From the NCBI GenBank assembly GCA_964577055.1, contig CAZNWC010000013.1, positions 1-64,000 of the forward strand: DNA of 64,000 nucleotides. The letters run 5' to 3'. The notes under the pieces are model-generated. The model was not told the origin of the DNA. It was given only the letters and a program-made list of their open reading frames with translations, and did no database searches. Made by a program: the position numbers and the translations under genes. Below, one piece after another: positions 8,631-17,900 of the stretch; position 1 is the stretch's first letter; each line of letters starts with the position of its first letter. Source of the stretch: PNNG01 sp964577055. Lineage in GTDB: Bacteria > Bacteroidota > Bacteroidia > UBA7662.

Positions 8631-8660
8631 AAAGCCCCGATTACGGGGCTTTGTTGTTTT
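8631..8660 (+). terminator. Terminator of the histone gene
   Basis: AAAGCCCCG (8631-8639), loop ATTA, CGGGGCTTT (8644-8652), then a T-rich tail. Confidence 0.9.
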
Positions 8661-8733
8661 TGTGCCTTTGGGGATAGTTTATACACAGCCACACACATAT
8701 TTCCACCGGGGCGCGAAGCTGCATTGCCCCATG

Positions 8734-8741
8734 TATCTTTG
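8734..8741 (+). promoter_or_regulatory. -7 box (TATCTTTG) of the tatC operon
   Basis: A full TAnnTTTG match that overlaps the GTG at 8741, so that GTG cannot be the start of tatC. No clear -33 TTTG is seen at the right distance. Confidence 0.65.
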
Positions 8742-8797
8742 TGAAAATTTTATTCGCCTTGAATTATACCGATCAGTTTGAGCAGGACGAGAAAAAG

Positions 8798-9592
8798 ATG
8801 TCGTTTTTCGACCACCTCGATGAACTGCGCAAGCACCTGGTGCGCTCGGCCATTGCGGTTGTGGTGTTGGCCTTGTTTGCTTTTGGTGCCAAGGAGTTGA
8901 TTTTTGATGGCATCATCCTCGCCCCCAAAAATACCCACTTTATTACCTACCGTTTTTTTTGCTGGCTGAGTGAGACCTACAGCTGGCTTGGGGGATTGTG
9001 CATACAGGAAATCAATTTTACGGTCGCCAATATCGACATGACCGGACAATTCATGCAGCACCTTACCATTTCTTTGTATACAGGTTTGGTGGTGGCTTTT
9101 CCGTATTTGGTATTCGAGTTGTGGTTGTTTATCAAGCCTGCCTTGCATGCCAAAGAGCGAAAAGCAGCACGCGGCATGGTGTTTTACATTAGCTTGTTGT
9201 TTTTTACAGGCGTAGCCTTTGGCTATTTCGCACTGGCGCCGGTTAGTATTCTTTTTTTAGGCTCCTACCAGGTGAGTGCCGAAGTCGTGAATCAAATCAC
9301 CTTGCGGTCTTACATCAGCACCCTTACCACCATGGTACTGGCTTCGGGTTTGATTTTCGAATTGCCCATACTGGCGTATTTTTTGGCCAGGGTGGGTTTT
9401 GTCAGCAGTGCTTTTCTCCGCAACAACCGCCGTTTGGCCGTTGTGGTGAATTTTATTGTGGCTGCCATCATCACGCCTTCTGATGTGAGTAGCATGTTTT
9501 TAATGGCCATCCCGCTTTTGCTCTTGTATGAATTGAGTATTTGGGTGGTGGTACGCGTAGAACGTAAAAATGCAGCTATTTTAGCCGATTGA
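8798..9592 (+). CDS. tatC: Sec-independent protein translocase TatC
   Basis: TatC is the multispanning receptor of the twin-arginine translocon, which exports folded proteins across the inner membrane. The 264-residue protein has the hallmark N-terminal MSFFDHLDELRKHLVRS and six hydrophobic segments; FELWLFIKPAL and the NNRRLAVVVNFIVAAIITPSD stretch are typical. ATG 8798 matches the family start; TTG 8759, 13 codons upstream, is an alternative, and the GTG at 8741 lies in the promoter. tatA/B are not in the window. rpiB follows after one base. Confidence 0.93.
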   Translation: MSFFDHLDELRKHLVRSAIAVVVLALFAFGAKELIFDGIILAPKNTHFITYRFFCWLSETYSWLGGLCIQEINFTVANIDMTGQFMQHLTISLYTGLVVAFPYLVFELWLFIKPALHAKERKAARGMVFYISLLFFTGVAFGYFALAPVSILFLGSYQVSAEVVNQITLRSYISTLTTMVLASGLIFELPILAYFLARVGFVSSAFLRNNRRLAVVVNFIVAAIITPSDVSSMFLMAIPLLLLYELSIWVVVRVERKNAAILAD

Positions 9593-9593
9593 T

Positions 9594-10034
9594 ATGGAAT
9601 GGATGACAAAACAACTGAACATCGGCAGTGACCATGCCGGTTATGAACTCAAACAACAGCTTCTGCCCTTGCTACAACAGTGGGGTTTCGACTGTCGCGA
9701 TCACGGTGCCCACAGTGCCGAATCGGTTGATTATCCCGATTTTGCCCATCCGGTGGCTGAAGCGGTAGCCACAGGCCAAGGATTGGGCATTTTGATTTGC
9801 GGGAGTGGCAATGGGGTGTGCATGGCCGCCAACAAACATGCAGGTATCCGTGCGGCCTTGTGTTGGGAAGTGGAATTAGCGCGCTTGGCACGACAACATA
9901 ACGACGCCAACATCTTGTGTGTACCGGCACGTTTTGTATCAACAGCAACCGCAGTGGCCATGGTAGAGGCCTTTTTAAGTACAGCCTTTGAAGGTGGTCG
10001 CCACCAAAACCGTATCAATAAAATACTATGTTGA
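9594..10034 (+). CDS. rpiB: Ribose 5-phosphate isomerase B
   Basis: RpiB interconverts ribose 5-phosphate and ribulose 5-phosphate in the pentose phosphate pathway. The 146-residue protein shows the RpiB/LacAB motifs SDHAGYELK (residues about 12-20), the substrate loop ICGSGNGVCMAANK (about 69-82) and HNDANILCVPARF. The usual catalytic Cys of ICGTG-type loops is present in ICGSG. It starts one base after tatC and overlaps the peptidase gene by 7 bases. ATG 9603 is an alternative start. Confidence 0.93.
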   Translation: MEWMTKQLNIGSDHAGYELKQQLLPLLQQWGFDCRDHGAHSAESVDYPDFAHPVAEAVATGQGLGILICGSGNGVCMAANKHAGIRAALCWEVELARLARQHNDANILCVPARFVSTATAVAMVEAFLSTAFEGGRHQNRINKILC

Positions 10035-11569
10035 GAAATTGGGGATGGCGTTTGTTGCTTTTGGCGCCTTTGTATGCCGGGGCGCAAACCGAAGCAGAAT
10101 TTTTACCACACAGCTTACATGCCGATAGTTTGCGGTACGATTTGGGAGTCCTTACTTCTCCCGAAATGGCTGGACGTGGAACGGGGCAACCCGGTTACCA
10201 ACAAGCAGCAAGTTATGTGTCGGCGCGGCTCGAAGCCTGGGGTTTCGAAGCCTTTGAGGGAAAAAAACTCGCTGAAGACGGCAATCCCTTTGGTTTGTCG
10301 GTGCCGTACCTCGCCACCCAATTGCGGGGTGCCAAATTGCAGGTAGGTAAGCGAAAGTTTAAAATGGGCAAGGATTTTTTTGCCACAGGGGGGTTGAAAA
10401 ATGGCGTGGCCGAAGTAAATGAGTGGGTGGCCGTGGGTTATGGCCAAAATGCTGGCAAAGGTGAATCCATGTTTCGACCCGAAGCCGTCAAAGGAAAATG
10501 GGTATTGGCTGCGCCAGGTACTTTCAGTGCTGATGGAGCATTGGAGGCCACTTTTTGGCGCGAACAATACAGGGCATTGGCCAATGCAGGCGCTGCAGGG
10601 GTAGTGGTGGTGCATCCGAACTACAAAAAAGAAGCACCTGCATTGCTTGAACGCTTGTTAGAAGAACGCATCAGCCTGCAACTTACTGATGGGGAAAAAG
10701 GCAGCAGCATGGGCAATGTGCCCGTGGTGGTGTTGTCGCCCAAGGCCTATAAAAAAATGCTGCGCCAATTGCATTTGAAATCGAAGCAAATGGAACGGGA
10801 TGCCGTTGCTTTTGCCAAAGGCAAAAAGTTGACCAAAACATTGACTCTTGAGGTGGATTTGTTGGAACGCGATTTTGAAGCGCCCAATGTAGGAGGCTAC
10901 ATACGCGGTACCGACGCCAACAACGAATGGATCATGATTACCGCCCATCTCGACCATTTGGGAGAACACCATGGGAAAGTGTTTCAAGGGGCCGACGACA
11001 ATGGTTCGGGTTCGGCAGCTTTGTTGTCGGTTGCACGGCAATTGGCCGAATGGCGCGACTTAGGCGTTCAACCGCGCAGAAACATCGCGCTTTTTTGGTT
11101 TTCGGGTGAAGAAAATGGCTTGTTGGGCAGTCGCTATCTCAGTCAAAACATGCCCATGCCCAGCGATATGGTGGCGGCCAACATCAATGTTGACATGATT
11201 GGTCGTTATGACGATAAGCACGATACCAGCAGCCGCTATGTTTATTTGATTGGAGCCGACCGCATCAGTCAGGATTTGCACGACGTGGGCGAAGCAGTGA
11301 ATGCCCGTTGTTGCAATCTTGAACTCGATTATACCTACAATGATCCGCAGGACCCTAATCGGTATTATTTCCGGTCGGACCATTACAATTTCGCCAAACT
11401 GGGTATTCCCAGCGTATTTTTCTTCAGTGGCGTGCATGCCGATTACCACAGGGAAACCGACACCATCGAAAAAATCAATTTTGCCCGTATGACCTACATC
11501 ACCGAATATTTGGTGTATACCGCATGGGAATTGGCCAATCGCAGTCAAAGACCAAAGCCGAAAAAATGA
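10028..11569 (+). CDS. Exported M28 family metallopeptidase with PA insert
   Basis: A 513-residue zinc aminopeptidase-like protein with a signal peptide (residues 1-20). A PA-like domain insert lies around 130-275, and the M28 catalytic domain follows. Zinc ligand motifs are visible: HLDH at 307-310, DDNGSGSA at 323-330, SGEENGLLGS near 359-368, a VDMIGRYD strand and SDHYNF towards the end. Such proteins release N-terminal amino acids from peptides in the periplasm or outside the cell; the substrate cannot be told. The start overlaps rpiB by 7 bases and the stop overlaps lutB by four. Confidence 0.92.
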   Translation: MLRNWGWRLLLLAPLYAGAQTEAEFLPHSLHADSLRYDLGVLTSPEMAGRGTGQPGYQQAASYVSARLEAWGFEAFEGKKLAEDGNPFGLSVPYLATQLRGAKLQVGKRKFKMGKDFFATGGLKNGVAEVNEWVAVGYGQNAGKGESMFRPEAVKGKWVLAAPGTFSADGALEATFWREQYRALANAGAAGVVVVHPNYKKEAPALLERLLEERISLQLTDGEKGSSMGNVPVVVLSPKAYKKMLRQLHLKSKQMERDAVAFAKGKKLTKTLTLEVDLLERDFEAPNVGGYIRGTDANNEWIMITAHLDHLGEHHGKVFQGADDNGSGSAALLSVARQLAEWRDLGVQPRRNIALFWFSGEENGLLGSRYLSQNMPMPSDMVAANINVDMIGRYDDKHDTSSRYVYLIGADRISQDLHDVGEAVNARCCNLELDYTYNDPQDPNRYYFRSDHYNFAKLGIPSVFFFSGVHADYHRETDTIEKINFARMTYITEYLVYTAWELANRSQRPKPKK

Positions 11570-12945
11570 GTGCCGTTGAACAGTTTATGGCGGTAACGCA
11601 AACCAAGGCATTTGACCTGGAGCACCGCCGCAAAATCAATTTCAACATGGGCAAATACGAGGCGGCTGTTCAAAATGGCAAGCAGCGGTATGCCGACTTG
11701 GAATTGGCACGGGAGCGGGCAAACTTTCTGAAATGGAAAGCCATTGAAAATATGGAGGCCTGTTTGCTTCAATTCGAAAGTAATTTTGCGGCCAACGGTG
11801 GCAAGGTCATCTGGGCGCAGGATGCCGATGAAGCCATCAAAGAAATTTTAAAGCTCTTCAAACGGGCATCAGGCAGGTCGGTGGTCAAGTCGAAGAGCAT
11901 GGTTACGGAGGAGATTCACCTCAACGATGCACTTGAAAAGAATGGCATTGAAGTAGTGGAGACGGATTTGGGTGAATTCATTCAGCAGCTCGATGGTGAA
12001 CCGCCGTACCACATTGTTACACCTGCCATGCACAAATCGAAAGAAGATGTGGCAGCGTTGTTCCACAAAAAGCTCAATACAGCTCCCGACCTTGATCCAG
12101 AAACCCTGACAGGCATTGCGCGGAAATTGCTGCGCGAAAAATATGTACAAGCAGAGGTAGGCATTACCGGTGCCAATTTTATTGTTGCCGATACAGGCAG
12201 TATTGCCATTACTGAAAATGAGGGAAATGCCCGTTTGAGTACGGCCTTTCCACGCATGCACATTGTCATTGCTGGCATTGAAAAGGTGATTCCATCGGTA
12301 AACGACTTGGATTTGTTTTGGCCTTTGCTGTCGACACATGGCACCGGACAGCATCTTACCGTATACAACACCCTGCTCAGCGGTCCGCGTCGTGCCGGCG
12401 AAACCGATGGTCCGGAAGAGATGTACGTGATTTTGCTCGACAATGGCCGTACCAACATCCTCGAGGATACCGAGCAGCGCCAATCATTGTATTGCATTCG
12501 TTGCGGTGCCTGCTTAAATGCCTGTCCGGTATACAAAAACATAGGAGGCCACAGTTACGGTACAACGTACAGCGGCCCTATAGGATCGGTGATTACGCCA
12601 CATTTACAGGGCATGCAGCAATTCAAGCACCTGAGCCAAGCCTCTTCGCTTTGCGGCAATTGTACTGCTGTGTGTCCGGTAAAAATAGACCTGCACGAAT
12701 TGTTGCTCATCAACCGCAGGCAGTCGGTAGAGGATGGGTTAGAAGGCAAGGCCGAAGCGCGGTTGTGGAAATATTGGCGGAAGGCCATGTTGAGTCGGCG
12801 TTTGACCGATTTGGTAGGCGGAAAAGTCAAAAACGTCGCCCTCCAATACATGTTCAGCAAGGCTTGGGGCCAAAGGCGTGCCTTGCCCGAAGTAGCACCT
12901 AAATCATTCAACCAGTTGTGGCGCGAAAGGCGTCAACAAGCGTAA
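11566..12945 (+). CDS. lutB: LutB-like iron-sulfur protein (L-lactate oxidation subunit)
   Basis: LutB carries a LUD domain (about residues 60-300) and two 4Fe-4S motifs, CIRCGACLNACPVY and CGNCTAVCPVKID, followed by a helical C-terminal region. In LutABC it takes part in oxidation of L-lactate to pyruvate. The 459-residue length is right. The ATG at 11566 overlaps the peptidase stop (ATGA), so this start is preferred over ATG 11524, which would overlap by 46 bases. Odd context: neither lutA nor lutC is adjacent; the partners on either side are a peptidase and an oxoacid dehydrogenase. Confidence 0.9.
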   Translation: MSAVEQFMAVTQTKAFDLEHRRKINFNMGKYEAAVQNGKQRYADLELARERANFLKWKAIENMEACLLQFESNFAANGGKVIWAQDADEAIKEILKLFKRASGRSVVKSKSMVTEEIHLNDALEKNGIEVVETDLGEFIQQLDGEPPYHIVTPAMHKSKEDVAALFHKKLNTAPDLDPETLTGIARKLLREKYVQAEVGITGANFIVADTGSIAITENEGNARLSTAFPRMHIVIAGIEKVIPSVNDLDLFWPLLSTHGTGQHLTVYNTLLSGPRRAGETDGPEEMYVILLDNGRTNILEDTEQRQSLYCIRCGACLNACPVYKNIGGHSYGTTYSGPIGSVITPHLQGMQQFKHLSQASSLCGNCTAVCPVKIDLHELLLINRRQSVEDGLEGKAEARLWKYWRKAMLSRRLTDLVGGKVKNVALQYMFSKAWGQRRALPEVAPKSFNQLWRERRQQA

Positions 12946-12950
12946 ACATC

Positions 12951-14924
12951 ATGCAGTTTAACAGAGAAGGATACAGCAACGAAACCCTGCTTTCGTTGTA
13001 CGATGCCCTGGTTTTGCCCAGGATGATTGAAGAAAAAATGCTCATTCTGCTCCGCCAGGGCAAGGTGAGCAAGTGGTTTTCGGGCATTGGGCAAGAGGCC
13101 ATTGCTGTAGGGGCTACGCAGGCCTTGCATCCCGACGAATACATCATGCCTTTGCACCGCAACTTGGGCGTTTTTACGGGCAGAAACATGCCGTTGAACA
13201 CCCTTTTTGCACAACTCCAGGGCAAGGAATCGGGATTTAGTAGGGGGCGTGAGCGGTCGTTTCACTTTGGCAGTCAGCCCCACCACATTGTGGGCATGAT
13301 TTCGCATTTGGGGCCCCAATTGGCCATCGCCGATGGCATTGCATTGGCGCACAAGCTGGGAGGAGAGGGCAAAGTTGCCTTGGCTTTCAGTGGCGATGGT
13401 GGCACCAGCGAGGGCGATTTTCACGAGGCGCTCAATGTGGCGGCGGTTTGGGAATTGCCGGTGATTTTTTTAATCGAGAACAATGGTTATGGTTTGTCGA
13501 CCCCGTCGAGCGACCAATTCCGATGCAAGCAATTTATCGACAAAGGCATCGGTTACGGCATGGAAGCCGTGCAGGTGGATGGCAATAACCTGCTAGAAGT
13601 GCACCGCACCGTGCGCGAGCTGGCACAGTCGATGCGCGAAAAACCGCGCCCGGTGCTGCTCGAATGCATCACTTTCCGCATGCGTGGGCACGAAGAAGCA
13701 TCGGGTGTGAAATATGTGCCTAAAGAATTGCTCGATACCTGGGCCGAAAAGGACCCAGTGCTGCATTACGAAAACTGGTTATTGGCCGAAGCGGTACTGA
13801 CTGCCGAAAGCAAGAACAACATCAGGGCCAAACATCAGGCGGCTATTGACGCTGCCTTGCAGGAAGTGTTTGCTGAGGCGGAAATAAAGCCCGACCTGCA
13901 AACCGAATTGCGCGATGTTTATGCGCCACATGTACAAGTGGTGACAGAAGCGGCCGGTACCACAACCGAAAAGCGTTTGATCGACGCGATCAGCGATGGT
14001 CTGCGCCAAGCGATGGAAAATCATCCACAACTGGTATTGATGGGGCAAGACATTGCCGAATACGGCGGCGTATTCAAAATTACACAGGGATTTGTTGAGC
14101 AATTTGGCAAAGACCGGGTGCGCAACACTCCGTTGTGTGAATCGGCCATTGTAGGGGCCGCATTGGGCCTGTCTATCAAAGGCTACAAGGCCATGATGGA
14201 AATGCAGTTTGCCGATTTTGTAACGGTAGGTTTCAATCAGATTGTGAACAATTTAGCCAAAATGCACTATCGCTGGGGGCAAAATGCCGATGTGGTAGTG
14301 CGCATGCCTACCGGAGCTGGTGTAGGTGCCGGACCTTTCCATTCACAATCCAATGAAGCATGGTTTTTCCATACGCCGGGCTTAAAAATCGTGTACCCCT
14401 CGAATCCATACGACGCCAAGGGCTTGTTGCTCGCGGCTTTCGAGGATCCCAATCCATATCTGTTTTTCGAGCACAAGGCCTTGTACAGGAGCATCAGCGG
14501 CGAAGTGCCCGATGCGTATTACACTGTTGAAGTAGGAAAGGCTGCTGTGGTAGCAGCAGGAACCGAGGCCACTTTGATTACCTATGGTATGGGGGTGCAC
14601 TGGGCCCGTGAAGCAGTAAAAGAGATGGGCGCCTCGGTAGAAATCATCGATTTGCGCACATTGCTGCCCTGGGACCGAGAAACAGTATTGGCCTCGGTGA
14701 AAAAAACGGGCAAAGCCTTTGTGCTCCACGAAGACACCCTTACCGGTGGCATCGGTGCGGAAATTGCAGCCGTGATTGCCGAAGAGGCGTTTCAGTGGCT
14801 CGATGCACCGGTGATGCGCCATGGATCTTTGGATACACCCGTGCCTTTTGCGGTCCCACTTGAACAGCAGTTTTTAGGTGTTGACCGTTTTAAAAAGCAA
14901 TTAAATAAGTTGCTTTCATTTTAA
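12951..14924 (+). CDS. Fused alpha/beta 2-oxoacid dehydrogenase E1
   Basis: A thiamine diphosphate enzyme in which the E1 alpha chain (about residues 1-330) and E1 beta chain (about 340-657) are one polypeptide. The alpha half has the ThDP motif GDGGTSEGDFHEALN...ENNGYG and the FRMRGHEEAS loop. The beta half starts after a linker at EKRLIDAISDGLR and has GQDIAEYGGVFK, EMQFADFV and the transketolase-like C-terminal domain (VEIIDLRTLLPWD). Fused forms are common in Bacteroidota and are annotated as branched-chain or pyruvate dehydrogenase E1. Which oxoacid is used cannot be told. E2 and E3 are not in the window. ATG 12951, five bases after lutB, is preferred to 12918. Confidence 0.9.
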   Translation: MQFNREGYSNETLLSLYDALVLPRMIEEKMLILLRQGKVSKWFSGIGQEAIAVGATQALHPDEYIMPLHRNLGVFTGRNMPLNTLFAQLQGKESGFSRGRERSFHFGSQPHHIVGMISHLGPQLAIADGIALAHKLGGEGKVALAFSGDGGTSEGDFHEALNVAAVWELPVIFLIENNGYGLSTPSSDQFRCKQFIDKGIGYGMEAVQVDGNNLLEVHRTVRELAQSMREKPRPVLLECITFRMRGHEEASGVKYVPKELLDTWAEKDPVLHYENWLLAEAVLTAESKNNIRAKHQAAIDAALQEVFAEAEIKPDLQTELRDVYAPHVQVVTEAAGTTTEKRLIDAISDGLRQAMENHPQLVLMGQDIAEYGGVFKITQGFVEQFGKDRVRNTPLCESAIVGAALGLSIKGYKAMMEMQFADFVTVGFNQIVNNLAKMHYRWGQNADVVVRMPTGAGVGAGPFHSQSNEAWFFHTPGLKIVYPSNPYDAKGLLLAAFEDPNPYLFFEHKALYRSISGEVPDAYYTVEVGKAAVVAAGTEATLITYGMGVHWAREAVKEMGASVEIIDLRTLLPWDRETVLASVKKTGKAFVLHEDTLTGGIGAEIAAVIAEEAFQWLDAPVMRHGSLDTPVPFAVPLEQQFLGVDRFKKQLNKLLSF

Positions 14925-14972
14925 ACTTGGGCAGAAAGCCATAAATTAGCCAAGTTAACCTAGCGTGTTGCG

Positions 14973-17900
14973 ATGAGAAAACGTTTATTCCTGTTGTTTT
15001 TCGGCCTTTTCTGGGGTGCTGTAGTGATAGCTCAACCTACCAACCTGCCTCCCGGAGTGTCGATTAAGTTTTTTACTTCTTTTGAAAATCCGAATCCTTT
15101 CGATAGCGTAAACAGCGTGGGTACCCCCGGTTGGGTGGCTGATCCAACATATCGTTTCCCTGCTGGTGCTGGACAGGCATTGCGAGGACGTTACGATCAA
15201 AACACGGTAAATACCCTTACTACCTTGCCTTTTTCCACTGTTGGTCAATTCAAGGTGTGGCTTGATTTCGCACACATTTGTAAAATTGAATTCCTTGATT
15301 CGGCTGTGTTGCAGATTTCAACCGATGGCGGAAACACTTGGCAGGCGCTTACTGGTCAAAGTTGCAGATACCTAGGACAGTCTGCTGACTTCAGGAACAA
15401 TGGGCGCTTTTCACACTTTAGTTATCCTGCAGAATGGTTGCCCAGTAATTTAAATGCCGTTCCTACGCAAGGCTGGTGGAAAAACGAGCGCTTCGACCTT
15501 TCTGCAGTAGCCAGTAACCAGGCAGATGTTCGTATTCGTTTTCGGATGCGCGACAACAATAATAATGGAATGGGTTTACCAGCACCTGGTGGCTATGGCT
15601 GGCTGCTCGACAGTGTGATGGTGACCACTGCTTTTTCGGAAGTGATTCCTCCTTTGATTAACCATACGCCTTTGAGCGGATTGCAATTCAATATTCGCCA
15701 AAACATCAGTGCGTTGGTAAGCGATTCGCTGGGTTGCGATTCAACAGGTGTAAGCGATGTGTGGGTATTTTATACGGTCAACAGCAGCGCACTTGATTCT
15801 GCGCAAATGACCCGCCAGGGTTTGACCAATACTTGGTCGTTTTTGCTCGATACCAACCGGGTACAAGACGGCGATACGGTGCGCTATTTTTTGCGTGCCC
15901 GTGACTCATCTCCTTTGTTGAACACCAAGTATGCACCTACCAACGGTGGTCCTGGTGGTGGTGTGTATACTTACTTGGCATCGTTTTTCCCAACCATGAC
16001 GCACACGCCCATTACCGGACGACAGTTTTCGCCAGGGCCTTTTGTAATCAACGCGAATGTTTCGGATGCGTCGGGCATCGATTCCGCTATTTTAAATTAC
16101 CGCATCAACAATGGCGCCTGGTTGCAACGCAAGATGCCTTTCGTTTCGGGGACTTTGTACCGAGATACTATTTTTACCATCGACGGTGATACGGTAGATT
16201 ATTATTTAGATGCGGTAGACTCTTCGGCACGTCGTTTCCGCCGGCAGTTGCCTGATACGGCAGCCTCTTGGCGCTTTATTGCATCGGGCAGTCCCGATGT
16301 AGAATGGCCCAGTACTTCGGCCCAATGCGATGTGTATTTGGGAGCCATCTTCAATCTCGGTCCGTTCAACGTAGGTGTTCGTGCACTTGATGGTTCGGGC
16401 ATAGATACGGTGTATTTGTACTACCGTGTGAATAGTGGTGCCCTTGATTCGGTAGGCATGGTGCGCAACAATGCGGCTGGTGCTTTTTGTAATTGGGTTG
16501 GTACCATCCCAGCTGCCAGCGATAGTGATACTATATCGTATTATGTACGTGCCATTGATGCCTCGCAGCGCAATAATTTCACCATCAGTCCCGATACGGT
16601 GAATTTGCGTCAGTTTGTGGCCTTGGGTGGCATTCGGTTCCCGTTCACCGACAATTTTGATGCATCGGACGTATGGAGAGGCTGGGTGGCAACGGGTTCG
16701 TTGAGCAGTCCGGTATTAACACCCGGTGGCTGGTTGCGTGGTGCTCCTGCTAAAAGCACGATCAACAGTGCGCGCTCGGCACCTAACGCTTGGATGCCTG
16801 GTCCACTGAACGGCAACTATCCTAACAACGCCTGGTACATCTTAGAGTCGCCCGTTTTTGACTTCAGCACCGCACAAAATGCTACCTTGTCGTTTTGGCA
16901 GTGGCGCGACATCAATAATGGTGGTGCCAACCCGTCTCCCGGCATTCCGGGCACGGGCGATGGTTTTTGGATTGAATATACTACCCAGGTGAATGCCACA
17001 GTGCCTACTTGGATCAAGCTGGGCAATGCACAACCAACCGATACCAACCAAATCAACTGGTACAACCGTACCAATATTTCGGGTTTGCAAGGTGCTTTGA
17101 ATGGTGCATGGGATGGGAACAATAGCGGTTGGGAACGTTCGGTTCGTCGTTTGATTGAGCCTGCTTTCCAGGGAGCCAATGGTGCCGCCAGCGTGCGTTT
17201 CCGCTTCGTCTTCCGCTCAAATGCCTCTGTTCAGGCCAATGGTGTAGCCATTGATGATTTTTCAATTGTATTGCCATTGCAGCGCGATCTATCAGTAACA
17301 ACTATTGCCAGCAACGCGAATAACACACCTATTTCAACCGCGAACAACAATTACCAAGTTATTGCAGGCGATCCGGTGGTGGTGTATGCTCGATTGCGGA
17401 ACCTCGGTTTGCAAAACATCGATACGATTATTCCAGTGGTGGTAGAAGTGGGTACCTATAAAGACACAACCTATCTCAATCCGGGATTGATACAACCCAA
17501 TGCTTTTTCAGGTTTGGCTTTGCGCTTGGACACCATTCCTGTAGCACCCGACCGTTGGTTTACCGTAAAGGTGTATTCAATTTGGGCACCTGATGAAGAT
17601 CGCGCCAATGACACATTGATGGTGGATATGTATGGTGTGCCCCAAGTGCCGGTGCCATCCAATGATAATTTTGATGGTGTTGACAACTGGTTGCCTATCG
17701 CCAGTGGAACTTCTCCCATTTTGTGGGAACGTGGTGTGCCAACAGGCTCGCAATTGAATGCAGCTGTTTCACCTCCAAATGTTTGGGGTACGGTGTTGAG
17801 TGGAGCTACCCCTACGAGTACCACCAGTTACCTCTTGTCTCCGTTGTTCGACTTCAACAATGCAGTAAATACTACCTTGAAGTTTAGAATGAACCGGAGG

